The notes beneath the pieces were generated by a model. It was not told the DNA's origin, did not search any database, and saw nothing but the letters and a program-made list of their open reading frames with translations. Positions 47,732 through 57,268 of a stretch of 64,000 nucleotides of DNA are shown in pieces. The position numbers and the translations under genes were made by a program. The DNA comes from Diacronema lutheri (Eukaryota; Haptophyta; Pavlovophyceae; Pavlovales; Pavlovaceae): positions 186,001 to 250,000 of the forward strand of contig JAGTXO010000017.1 of NCBI GenBank assembly GCA_019448385.1. The letters are read 5' to 3'. How positions within the stretch are numbered: the first letter of the stretch is position 1; each line of letters opens with the position of its first letter.

Positions 47732-48867
47732 TCAGGCCGCTGAGAGCGGCGGGCGGGGGCCGTCGGCGGGATACGGCGGCGCGAGTGCGCTCAGCTCGAC
47801 GGGGTGCCCTACGAGCCGCTGCAAGGTCGCCACCTGCCGCCAACCGCGCGCAACATTTGCGTCCGCGTCCAGCTCCGCCTTCGTGGGCACGTCGGCGGGC
47901 CGAGCGGCATTCGACTCGTCGGATGCACCTTCTGGCCCGAGCGCACGCGCGTCATGGCCGCGCGCGAGCGCGACGACCGCGTGCGTGATCGCGCCGCGCA
48001 GCCGCTCCGCCGCCTCGGCGTGCTCGCCGCGCTCGACGAGACGGAGCGCAAGCGCAGCTTCGCCGCCACCGCCGCCGCCGCCGCCGGCCAGGCGTTCGTG
48101 CTGCTCGTCGGCGGACGGAGCGTCGGCGGCGGCGTCGGGCGTCGCGGCCGCGCGCGCCACGTCGTCCGCCGCGCACTGGCACAGCGCCTCGCGCGCGGCG
48201 CACGCGGCGACGCTCGCGCTCACCGCGGCGCCGACCGGCGCGCCGTCCATGCCGGCATTGTCGCCAGCACCTACGAGCTGGCGCGCGTGTACCGCGAGCG
48301 CCTGCAAGCGTTGCGTGCGCTCCGCGGCGAAGAGGGAGAGGAGGAGCTGCGCGGCCGAGCGCGCTGCGGCGCCGAGCCCGCGTGCGCCATCCGCGCCGGC
48401 CGAGCCGAGCGCGCGCAGCGTGGCAGACGCGTCGCCGTCATTGGCCGCGCACGCGGCTGCGCGCAGCGCGGCGGCGGCGGGCAGCGCGGCGGCGGCTTCG
48501 GCGGCTGTCGAGATGGCCGGCGCGCCTGCGCCGTCCGCGCCGTCCGCCGCGAGCTCGGCGAGGGCTGCGAATTGCACGGCCGCGCCGTCGAGGTCGCCCG
48601 CGATAATCCGCGCGATCGCGCAGCGCGGCGCGCGGCGGCGGCGCGCTGGCCACGGAGGGGAAGCCTGCGTCGAGCGCTCCGGCGAGCGCGGCACGCGCGT
48701 CGGCGCACGTGCCAACGGGGGCGTCGGCGTCGAGCGCGCGCGCGGCGCGGCGCGCGACGTCGGCGGCGCGCGCAGCCGAGCGCGTCCGAGCGGCGCGCGG
48801 ACTCTAAGCCGAGCGTCTCGGCACACGCCGTGCACACCTCGGCGATGCGCGCGAGCTCGGCGCGCAT
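47732..48867 (-). CDS. Unknown Ala-rich helical protein with apparent frame changes
   Basis: The last 300 residues are an open frame rich in Ala and Glu with helical repeats (GDLDGAAVQFAALAELAADG; LRLVERGEHAEAAERLRGAI; ADANVARGWRQVATLQRLVG), reminiscent of TPR/alpha-solenoid proteins but not assignable. A sensible N-terminus (MRAELARIAEVCTACAETLGLE at 48867) sits in a second frame. The linking part (AADVARRAARALDADAPVGTCADARAALAGAL) sits in a third. The changes are one base each with no room for introns, near about 48785 and 48660. Sequence error in GC-rich DNA or real decay are both possible. An unbroken frame opens further upstream (49099) but is Arg/Thr-rich and unconvincing. Confidence 0.4.
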
Positions 48868-49215
48868 CGCCGACGCACCGTGCGCGCCGGGCGCGTCGGC
48901 TTGACATGGAAGCCTGCGGCGTTGTGGGCGGCGCTTGCCGCCGGCGCAGCGACGGCGGTCGGATCGCGGTGCGGGGTAGATGCGTGGGGGTGTCCACCCC
49001 TACCGCGTCATGCCGCGTCCTTGCCGCTCCTGTCGTCCCGGCGTGCACAGGGTTAGCGCTCTGCCTGCGGACGTGCGCTGCGCGCTCTCTGCCGCTCACT
49101 ACGTTCGTTGCCCCGCGGCCAAGTTCCCGCCCATCGCAGAAATGAAAGTGTCCTTAGCCACACTTACTAGACAGCGGGAACAGGAGCACGTGCGCAGAGC
49201 GAGGAGTCACCGAAT

Positions 49216-49686
49216 CTAACTTATGACGATGCTCTTTCCGACCTCGGGGTAGGTGCGTCGCATGTAGCACATGAAGCGCTTGTTCATGCGTAGGATGACA
49301 AGCCTTTCGAGCTCCTCGTGGCCAAGGAGCGAGTTGCCGTCCGTCAGCACGGTGTTGGCGCACGACAGCATGCGCTCGCAGAAGCTCTCAGCCATGAGCG
49401 AGCCGACCTGGCCCCACGAGCGGCTTGCCATCAGCGGAATGTAGCCAAAGGTCGGATGCTTGTCGATGGTGCCGTTGTTGAGCAGCTTGCCGCGGTAGAA
49501 TCTGCCGAGCGGCAGGCCGACGAGATCGTCGACCACATCGGGGCGCTGCGGAATCTCGCAGCCGGGAAACTCGACGGCGAGGTTGATTTGCGTGCGCAGC
49601 CAGGCATCGGCCTGCGTCGTCACCCGCTCGCGCAGCGCGTGCTCGAGCGCGGCGTGGTTGGTCTGCTCGTCGGACAGCTGACGTCA
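49216..49686 (-). pseudogene. hAT transposase C-terminal fragment
   Basis: About 155 codons reading LSDEQTNHAALEHALRERV, then the hAT dimerisation pattern: FGYIPLMASRSWGQVGSL, ESFCERMLSCANTVLTDGN and LERLVILRMNKRFM, which parallel the S-x-P-x-E-R-x-F-S...N-R-L...L-x-x-N block of hAT transposases. A stop precedes the fragment, and beyond it lie unrelated repeat sequences, so the N-terminal DNA-binding and DDE parts are absent. A truncated relic, not functional. Confidence 0.6.
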
Positions 49687-49795
49687 AGTTCCCTGTAAAC
49701 TTTTTGGCGTCGTCAAGTTCCCTGTAAACTTTTTGGCGTGGTTGGTATTCTAAAGCGTCGTTAGGCCCGTTCCCTGTAAACTTTTTGGCGTCAAG
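49686..49795. repeat. Three copies of a 22-bp motif (TTCCCTGTAAACTTTTTGG...)
   Basis: Copies begin near 49689, 49715 and 49770. The third lies inside the left end of the short MITE at 49764. AT-rich against the surrounding DNA; probably pieces of nested transposon ends. Confidence 0.85.
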
Positions 49796-49922
49796 TTTAC
49801 GAAATTTTGGGTTTCGGCATATGTGACGATACCGAAAATCCATGGCGGCGCAAAATCGAACAGGGGCCCGAAGAGCGTCACGATTTTTGTCTGCAGAAAT
49901 TTTTGTCTCCAGGGAACGGGCC
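49764..49922. mobile_element. 159-bp MITE, PIF/Harbinger-like
   Basis: Perfect 13-bp terminal inverted repeats, GGCCCGTTCCCTG and CAGGGAACGGGCC, bounded on both sides by TTA (49761-49763 and 49923-49925). A 3-bp TWA target duplication with GG-starting ends is the mark of the PIF/Harbinger superfamily. Non-coding, AT-richer than the host DNA, so non-autonomous. Confidence 0.8.
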
Positions 49923-49937
49923 TTAGTATTCTATCTG

Positions 49938-50610
49938 TGGCGTGTCCAGATAGAATACCGGCTTTGGCCCGGAATTGAAAAAACGGCCGAGAGCGCGGCC
50001 CTGCGTCCGCCTCGACGAGCCGCGTCGATTGGCACCAAGTTTGTCTTCAGGTGCGAAGAACTCGGCGAGATATGGTGTGTAACGGTCGCTGAGAAAAAGG
50101 TTGCCCGGATAGAGCGCCCGCCCCTTCCATAGCCCGCCCCCCGAGGGGGAGGCGAGGGTGGGGGAGGGCCTGACGCGCCGCCGCGCTCGCGCGCAGGGCG
50201 ACACCATTGAGCAGCAGTCGACAGACGGCGGCGGCGCGGGCGCGAGCGAGGACTCGGTCGCGTCGCGCGCGCCGTGATGCGGATCGTGTCCCCCGACGCG
50301 ACCGCGGCGGTCATCTCGTCGGCGGCGGCGGCGTTGGCCGCCGCCGCTGCTTCGAGGCGCTTCACCGTGTCATCGGCGGCGACGTATTCGGCCATCAGGA
50401 CGAGGTCGGTTGAGTCGAGCACCATTCGGGCAAACAACGCGCCACGCTCGACGAGTGCCCGCGACAACGCGCCCCCGACAGGTGCCAACATCGCGCCCCG
50501 CCCGCGCGGCTGTGCGGGATCCTGCCCAGATAGAACGAAAAAACACGTTTTGCCGTTTATCTCAAAACTGCACCGCGACAACGAAACCGGTATTCTATCT
50601 GGACACGCCA
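49938..50610. mobile_element. 673-bp element bounded by inverted repeats
   Basis: TGGCGTGTCCAGATAGAATA at the left end is mirrored at 50591-50610. The arms agree for about 28 bp with one mismatch. The left end also forms a 12-bp-arm palindrome (GTATTCTATCTG / CAGATAGAATAC) across the boundary. The same end sequence recurs at 47137-47173. Inside, a minus-strand frame (ALFARMVLDSTDLVLMAEYV ...) looks like a captured or decayed coding fragment. No clear target duplication seen. Likely a non-autonomous DNA transposon of unknown superfamily. Confidence 0.6.
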
Positions 50611-50837
50611 CAAATCCCTTTTGAGTTGCGTCCTTTGAGTTTAATAATTCTAACGGCGCTTACGTTTGGAAAGGTCGAGCACCAGCTGCTGGGGGATCGA
50701 GTAGCCACCGATGTCGTCGATCCCCGTGCATTCCGGTCACCAGCGAGCGAGCGACCGCGGCGCAATGCATATGAGGGGTTCGCCTAGATTTCGCCCGAGG
50801 CTCATATTCGCCCAACGACGGTGCCGAAGGGCGGGAG

Positions 50838-53453
50838 ATGTCGGGGACCATGGGCGGCGCGAGTGGGCGCCATGGGGGGCAGCTCAGCGGCGCGACGCGC
50901 GCGCGAGGAGCCGCCAAGAAGGCGGTGGGGGTGCGCGTTGTCGAGCGCCAGCCGCTCGAGCCGGTGCACATCAACGCGACGCACGCGCACGCCTACATCG
51001 AGAAGGCGATCGCCGACGCGGCGCGGACGCAGGCGCTCGAGGTGGAGCTCGCGGCTATGCAGGCGCAGCTCGACGCGCTCAGGGCGGAGGCGAAACAGCG
51101 CGCGAAGCGCTCGCGCGACATGCTCGCCGACGCGCCGGCGGGCCACACGCGCGGGCAGGCTCTGACCGACGCCGAGCCGTCGGCGCAGCGGATGGCGGCC
51201 GCGCCGCGCGTCGTCGGCACCTCCCAGACGGCGCGAAGGCTACTTTCGTCCGTCGCGCGCGGCGAGGAGGTGACCATCAAACCAAAGGCGACGTACCGCA
51301 ACGGCTACGAGATGGACGACGTGTACAACCTGTGTGCGCGGATCAAAACGGGCAGCCTCACGCTTGCCGAGGTGCGGCGCAACCCGAGCGCGTACAAGGT
51401 GCCGCGCAAGACGCTCGAGGGCTACCTCAAGCCGCGCGCGTCTGACGGTGCGCCGAAGTGGCTAGTCATGCGTGACGAGCAGCGGATAACGACGCTGCCC
51501 AAGTCGGGCCCCCGCACGGTGCTCGGCGAGGCGGTCGAAAAGAAGCTGATGGTCACGATCTCCGATGCCGCGCTGATGCACTGCCCGTACCGCTACGCTG
51601 AGATCGAGGAGCTCCTTCGCCGCACGTGCATCGAGATGAACCTCGTCGTCCCCAAGACGGGCACGCCGTACACGCAGCTGACGGACGTGTCGACGATGGT
51701 CGCAGGATTCGTCCGCCGGTGCGCCGAGCGTGGCGTCCACTTCATCGAGAAGAATGGGCGCAAGCTCGGGATGCAGCGCCACATCAATCAGCACTTCGAT
51801 GCGCTCAAGGCGTACGCGGCCAAAGTCAACCCGGCGCTGCGCGACTTCCAGCTCATCCACGGCAAGTTGACGCTCAAAGACGTGGGCAACCTCGACGAGA
51901 CGGGGCTCGACTTGTGCGCGGGCAGCTGCGGCAAGTTTGTGCAGCTCGAACGCTTCGGCAACCAGGTGCTGGTGCCCTTCGAGCAGTCGCCGCACTGGAC
52001 GCTGGTGGTTGGCTTTGTTGGCCCCGTGCGGATGAAGATGCTCGCCATCATGAAGGGCGTCGAGGGCCATACGCCGAGCCCGTACCACGCGCAGCTGCTC
52101 GACGTCAACTCGGATGTTTTCCTCGGGCAGTCGGTCAACGGCTGGATCACCAACCCGCTCAAGGAGGCCTTTTTCAAGATGCAGATCGACGCCGGCACCA
52201 TTGGCAAGCGCCCGCTCGTAATCAACGTGGACGGTCACGACTCCAACCTCAACAACGACGTGCTCCACGCGCTCGCGGCCAAGCACAACGTCCTGCTCCT
52301 CGTCCCGCCGTCGCACACCTCAGCAGACATCAACGGCATGGGCACGCAGCAGTGCGACCGGCCCCGGTGCCACGGCGGGCCGATCGCGTGCTTCAAGTCG
52401 GCGTTCCGCGAGCTATTCTGCAAGCAGTTCTTCTCGTCCGTGCGCAAAAAGGTCAACAAGGTGTCAGTCGCAGAGATCGTCAAGCTGATCGAGATGGCGT
52501 GGTCGACCTCGTTCAAGCCGGAGCTCATTGAGAAGCTCAACAGGGACGTGGGCTACTACAATGACGATGAGGGCTTCCTGCAGTGGGACCTCACCCGCCT
52601 GCTCCCGCCGCTCGCAGCCGCGCCCGCCGCCGCGCCCGTCGCCCCGTCCGCGGCCGCGCCCGCCGCCGCGCCCGCCGCCGTGCCCGCCGCCGCGCCCGCC
52701 GCCGCGCTCGCCGCCGCATTGGCCGCCAACTCGGCCACCGCGGTGAACGGCGCCACGCCCGCGCTCGTCGCCGCGCCTATCCAGTCCAACTTTGGCGGGC
52801 GGTGCTCGGTGCAGGCCGTGCAGCAGCAGCAGCTGGCGGCTATCGAGACGGCGCGGCGAGACATCGACGCTCTGTTCGCGGTCAACCGCGTGCTCAACCG
52901 CCAGCAGCAGCCGGTGGTGCCGCCGCCGGCAGAGCCCATCATCCGCACCGAGGCCGTGCGCAAGCACAACCGGCACGGCTGCGTCAGACTCGGCTCGGCC
53001 GAGTACCTGGCCGCCAAGGTGCACGTGGCAAGCGCGGCGAGGGGCGCTGCGACCAAGAAGGCGGCGACCATTGCCAAGTTCTGGGGCAAGCACCGTGCCA
53101 GCATCGTGTCGGCGGAGGCCGTGCTCGAGGCGGCCGGCGGCGAGCTGAGCAAGGTCACCAAGGTGGGCGACGTCAAGGCGCTGATCATCTCGCGCACCGG
53201 GCACATTCCCACAAACAAGAATGGCGGCGACGCGCTCCGCGCGGAGGCGGAGGCCGCGCTCGACGCTTCGGCGACCACGCTGATGCCCGACGAGGACCTG
53301 GCTTCTGCCAGCGTCGGCGGCAGCTGCCCGTCGTGCAACAAGGAGCACGCCGCTGGCCAGCTCACGCCCGACGAGAACGGCAAGCTGTGGTGCGAGTGCG
53401 GCGGGCGTGTCAGTTTCGGGGACGAGGCGGAATCGGCGGAGCCCGTTGAGTGA
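50838..53453 (+). CDS. pogo/CENP-B-type DDE transposase
   Basis: 871 aa, uninterrupted. Residues 50-95 form a coiled coil (EKAIADAARTQALEVELAAM). A helix-turn-helix-like region follows (about 150-200: AEVRRNPSAYKVPRKTLEGYL). The DDE_1-type core has NLDETGLDLC (first Asp), PLVINVDGHDSNLNN (second Asp) and VPPSHTSADINGMGTQQCD (third acidic residue probable), followed by FKSAFRELF. After an Ala/Pro-rich linker come HGCVRLGSAEYLAAK and a C-terminal zinc ribbon (CPSCNKEH...LWCECGG). The enzyme would cut and paste DNA at TA sites if the family rule holds. Ends of the element were not identified with certainty. The gene looks whole, so recent activity or domestication is possible. Confidence 0.75.
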   Translation: MSGTMGGASGRHGGQLSGATRARGAAKKAVGVRVVERQPLEPVHINATHAHAYIEKAIADAARTQALEVELAAMQAQLDALRAEAKQRAKRSRDMLADAPAGHTRGQALTDAEPSAQRMAAAPRVVGTSQTARRLLSSVARGEEVTIKPKATYRNGYEMDDVYNLCARIKTGSLTLAEVRRNPSAYKVPRKTLEGYLKPRASDGAPKWLVMRDEQRITTLPKSGPRTVLGEAVEKKLMVTISDAALMHCPYRYAEIEELLRRTCIEMNLVVPKTGTPYTQLTDVSTMVAGFVRRCAERGVHFIEKNGRKLGMQRHINQHFDALKAYAAKVNPALRDFQLIHGKLTLKDVGNLDETGLDLCAGSCGKFVQLERFGNQVLVPFEQSPHWTLVVGFVGPVRMKMLAIMKGVEGHTPSPYHAQLLDVNSDVFLGQSVNGWITNPLKEAFFKMQIDAGTIGKRPLVINVDGHDSNLNNDVLHALAAKHNVLLLVPPSHTSADINGMGTQQCDRPRCHGGPIACFKSAFRELFCKQFFSSVRKKVNKVSVAEIVKLIEMAWSTSFKPELIEKLNRDVGYYNDDEGFLQWDLTRLLPPLAAAPAAAPVAPSAAAPAAAPAAVPAAAPAAALAAALAANSATAVNGATPALVAAPIQSNFGGRCSVQAVQQQQLAAIETARRDIDALFAVNRVLNRQQQPVVPPPAEPIIRTEAVRKHNRHGCVRLGSAEYLAAKVHVASAARGAATKKAATIAKFWGKHRASIVSAEAVLEAAGGELSKVTKVGDVKALIISRTGHIPTNKNGGDALRAEAEAALDASATTLMPDEDLASASVGGSCPSCNKEHAAGQLTPDENGKLWCECGGRVSFGDEAESAEPVE

Positions 53454-53959
53454 GTGGCGCTGAGATTGCAGCAGTCAAGCCTGAGCGATGCGCGCGTCAC
53501 GGCGGACGTCTCATATGCGGTGTGGCGCCCGACCGCGGCCGAGCGTGCGACACGTCGCACGCGCGGCACGCGCCGGGACGCGTGGCTGCATCCTCAACCC
53601 CGACTGCACGAGGGCAAAGTGGGTGGTCCCAGCGGTCTTGGCGGTCTACTTGACGTGCCGGGTAGTGGGCTGCAGGGGGGGGGGGGGGGGGGGGGCGCTG
53701 TGGAGGCCTGCCATCGACCAGGAGCGAGCACACGCTCGCAGGCGAGCGCAGCCGCGCCCGGTAAATATTCGCCCAGAGCAGCTTGTTGGGGGCAACTTCA
53801 GCGTGTTGTAGCGGCGCGTGGAGACGTCGGGCGTCGACACGCCCAGCGCAAATTTCGCCGAGACGGCAGTGCTCCATGTGCTCTCGCGAGCGCATCGCGT
53901 CGCGAACCCTGTAGGAAAAGTGCACTTATTTCCAAGCGCTCTCTGCAAGGCGCACGAGA
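53454..53959. other. Intergenic, no gene seen
   Basis: GC-rich sequence with one run of about 20 G (53675-53696). AT-richer patches at 53760-53800 and 53925-53935. No frame with family resemblance. Could hold the right end of the transposon. Confidence 0.6.
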
Positions 53960-56108
53960 TTACCTGTCGTCCTTCTTGCCCCCCGCGCTGCACTCAACCG
54001 CGCGGTGCATCCCGAGCAGCAAATTCGACCCAAAGCACGCGCCACATGCGCCGCACCGAACGGTCGCGCGCGCCGTGTGTGCGCTGTCGCCATGGTCATC
54101 ATCGTGCTCGTCACGCGCGTGCGCGCCACGGCACGCGCTGCCGGGCGAGGCAGGCGCACACTCAGTGGCATTCGCGCGCCGCCCGCTGCTCGTGGCGATG
54201 GATGCGTCCGCGCTTGCGCTTGCGCCCCCGCGCGCGTTACTGCCGAGTCGATGCTCGGCGTGCACGATGTGCTTGTCTTCGTATGCCGCTGCCAAGGCGG
54301 GCGCGTAACTGCCGCCAGGCTCGTCGGGAGCGCAATCGCTGTCGTCAGCATGGCTACTGTCGCCAGAGCTCGCGCGCCGCGCCGCGCCGCCACCGTCGCT
54401 GCCGTCGCTGCCGTCGCCGCCGTCGCCGCCGTCGCCGCCGCCGTCGCCGCCGTCGCCGCCGTCGCCGCCGGCGCGCGCGCGCGCGCGCGCGGCGCGCGCT
54501 TGGTACCTGGCGTATGCCGCCTCCTCGCGCGCCTGCATGAGCGCGTTGATCGCGTACACCTCGGCCCGGTGCCGCGCGTCGCGCGCCTCGCGCTGCTCGC
54601 GGAGCGTCGAGCGCGCGACGCGCCGCGCCGCGTGCGTAGCGTCGGCGCTGTCGCTAAGCTCGCGCGTGGCGCGCGCGGCCTCACGCTGCACGTATGCCGC
54701 CGCGCGCACCGCCGCCGCCTTCATCGCCGACTCAGCCACCAGCTGCGAGCGCGGTGACAGCGCCACCGCGCCGCCGCCGCCGCCGCCGCCGCCACAGCCG
54801 CCGCCGTTGCCCAGCGCGCGCACGCGCGTACCCGTGCTCATGCCGGTTGCGCCGAGCTGTAGCGCGTCGGCGCCGGCGCCGGCGGGCGCGGTGGCGGCAG
54901 TGGAGGCGGACGCGACCGCCTGTGCGCCCGCGCCGCCCAGCTGTGCGGCTGTTGCGCTCGGCGTGCGTGCGGCGGACGCGGCGGCGCGCAGCCGCGCGGC
55001 CGTGCGCGAGCGCGGTTCGTCAAGCGAGCGATCGAGGCAGGCGCGCTGGTCGCGGCGGGCGGCGTCGTGTTCGGCCGTGGCTGCGGCTGCCGCCGCATCC
55101 GCCGCTCGCCGCTCGCGCAGCCGCGACTCGGCACGCTGGCGCTCAGCCTGCACGTCGGCGGCAGCGCCACGCGGCGCGGCCGCCGCTTCGGCCGCCGCGG
55201 CGGCCGCGGCGGCGACGGCCGCGGACGCGCGCCGCTCGCGCAGGCGCAGCTCGGCGCGCTGGCGCTCAGCCTCCGGATCAAAGCGCGCGCTCTGCCCCTC
55301 GGGCGCGGCCGCTGCCGCCTCTGCGCTCGCCGCGGCCGCAAGCGCGCGCCGCTCGCGCACGCGCGCCTCCGCGCGCTGGCGTTCAACCTCCGGATTAAAA
55401 CGGCCGGCTGCGCCCGGCGGCGGCTGCGGTGGTGGCGGCGGCGGCGCGGACGGCGTGCGCTGCGCGCTTGCCGCCGCAGCCGCGCCGTGCGCGTAGCTCT
55501 GTGCGCCCTGCCGGCCGCGCGCGTCTGGCGCGTGCGCACCGTGCGCTCTCGACACGGCCGGCGCGCGCTCGCCGTCGGCGCCGTCCGCGCCGTCCGCGCA
55601 CGCTGCGCCTGCCGAGGCGGCCCGCACAAAGCCCGTCAGATCACCACCGCCGCCACCGTGGCCCGCCGGCTCGGCGCCGACGCTCCTGCTGAGCCAGCCT
55701 GGCGAAGGGGAGGGCGCCGCGCGTGTCGGCGCCGCGCCGAGTCCGACGCTCGGCGCGCGCGCGAAAGACGGCGGTAGCGCGCGCGGTTCGGCGTGCAGCG
55801 ACGCTGAGCGCATGCGCGAGGCGAGCGGCGGTCGCGGCGGCAGTGCGCTCGCCCTGCGCGGCGTGCGTCCAGACCGCGCGCGCGGGAGGAGCGCGCCGCG
55901 GTCGGGGTGGACGTCGGACGCGCGCGCGGGGGAAAGCGGGAGAACGAGCGAGCGAGAGAGAGAGCAGGGCAGAGCAGTGGGCGTGCGCGCACCGAGGCGG
56001 TGCGGCGACATATTTGCGCCACTGCTGCGCGTCAATCGAGCTGCCGAGCCCATCTCGGACGTGGAGAGGGACCGATGTGCCACCCAATGTCAAGACGTTC
56101 GCCGCCAT
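53960..56108 (-). CDS. Coiled-coil, low-complexity protein with C-terminal zinc finger
   Basis: Exons 56108-55993 and 55853-53960 (GT-AG, phase 2, pyrimidine-rich intron); 669 aa. The start MAANVLTLGGTSVPLHVRDGLG is the most protein-like N-terminus. Three imperfect repeats of a charged helix (NPEVERQRAEARVRERRA, DPEAERQRAELRLRERRA, VQAERQRAESRLRERRA) lie at about 195-310. A long helical segment (AAAYVQREAARATRELSD...YAINALMQAREEAAYARYQ) comes later, then a GGDGGDGG repeat. VRCGACGACFGSNLLLGMHRAVEC at the end has Cys-x2-Cys...His-x4-Cys spacing. Possibly cytoskeletal or RNA-associated; function unknown. A single-exon reading starting at 56083 is the alternative. Confidence 0.6.
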
Positions 56109-56277
56109 CGCGCGTTGTGAAACCGCGCAGTCCGGCTACCCGGAGCCACTCGGCGCAGGAGCAGGCAAAGCAAGTGGGCAAGGTGCGAGGGGCGCTCGGC
56201 GCGCGCCGAGAGCGCAAGCGCCGCGGCGGGTGCGCGCGTGCTCACGCGGTGGCGCGCGCCGCGGCGCGCAGGTTGCG

Positions 56278-56959
56278 ATGGGCCGCATTGCTGACGCGCT
56301 CGCCGCCGTGCGCACGCCCGAGAAGCTGGCGGTGAGCGCGCGCGCGCAATCGCTTGCGGCTCATCCGATCGCGCGCCGCGCGCGCGGCCTGCGTGGACCG
56401 GCGAGTGCGCGGCCCGTGCGGGTGGCGTGGGCGCGTGCGCGATTGCGGCTGTGTAGCCCTCACCGGCGCTCCGCGGCACGCCAGCACGGTCGGCTCGCCG
56501 TGCCGGCCCGGCCGGCGGGCGCGTGCGTCGACCCGCTGGAATGAGCGCACGCGCCGTGCGAGCCCGCAGCACGCCTGGTGGCGCGAGTGCCGGCAGCCTC
56601 TCACCGCGGCTCGGCGCCGCGCGCACGCGCAGGCTGCGGCCAAGATGATGGAGCAGATCAAGAGCCTCTCGGCGACCGCGGCGGCCGACGCGCCAAAGTC
56701 AACCGCGGCCGTCTTCTCCGAGCCCTTCTTTCTCACGCTCAAGGGCGAGAGCATGCTCGGCAAGATGGCCTGGTTTCAGAACTACCACAAGGCGCACTTT
56801 GTCGGCGGCACTGGCCGCCCGCTCGTGCACGCCTGCCTGCTGATCGGCACGATCGGGTACACCATCGAGTACGTCTACCATTTGCAATACCAGCGCCACG
56901 GCGTGCGCGATGCGCACGGCCACGGCGACCACGCCAACGGCGACCACGCCGCGCACTAG
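56278..56959 (+). CDS. Small mitochondrial protein, ATP synthase subunit f-like
   Basis: Exons 56278-56331 and 56633-56959 (GT-AG, phase 0); 126 aa. MGRIADALAAVRTPEKLA joins AAAKMMEQIKSL. A conserved-looking core (MLGKMAWFQNYHKAHF) and one membrane segment (PLVHACLLIGTIGYTIEYVYHL) are followed by a His/Asp-rich tail. Size, topology and the Y-x-x-Y...H-L end resemble subunit f of the F1Fo-ATP synthase stator in mitochondria. Without a search this is tentative; any small inner-membrane subunit could look alike. The exon 1 assignment rests on phase and a good GTGAGC donor. Confidence 0.45.
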
Positions 56960-57268
56960 GCGGTGCGTGCGAGCCGCAAAAGTGGTGGCGTGAGCGGGGC
57001 GCGCTGGCGCGCACGATCGCGCCCGGTCGGCGCACGACGGGCTGCAGCCGCATGCGCTCGCTGCTCGGCCAAAGCGCTGGCACGCCGCGAGTGCCTGCTG
57101 CACGTTGGCGATCGCAATGCTGCGGCGACGCTGAAGGCGCACGCCCCTCTCCGCCCGGTCCGAACTCCAGATCGGGGATCGGGCAGCTTCCCGAAACAGG
57201 AGCCGTGCCCTGGCCGGCTGGCCCCCTGGGAGAGACTCGCCATGATGGCTGTCAAGTTGCAGATGGCT
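56960..57268. other. Intergenic between convergent genes, nothing recognised
   Basis: GC-rich, no repeat and no supported frame. Contains the 3' ends of the flanking convergent genes. Confidence 0.6.

Noticed and set aside
47550-49145. 531-codon + strand frame
   Set aside because: Ser/Ala/Arg-rich antisense of the more protein-like minus-strand sequence.
53454-54308. 284-codon + strand frame after the transposase
   Set aside because: Overlaps the antisense of the coiled-coil gene and shows no family pattern.
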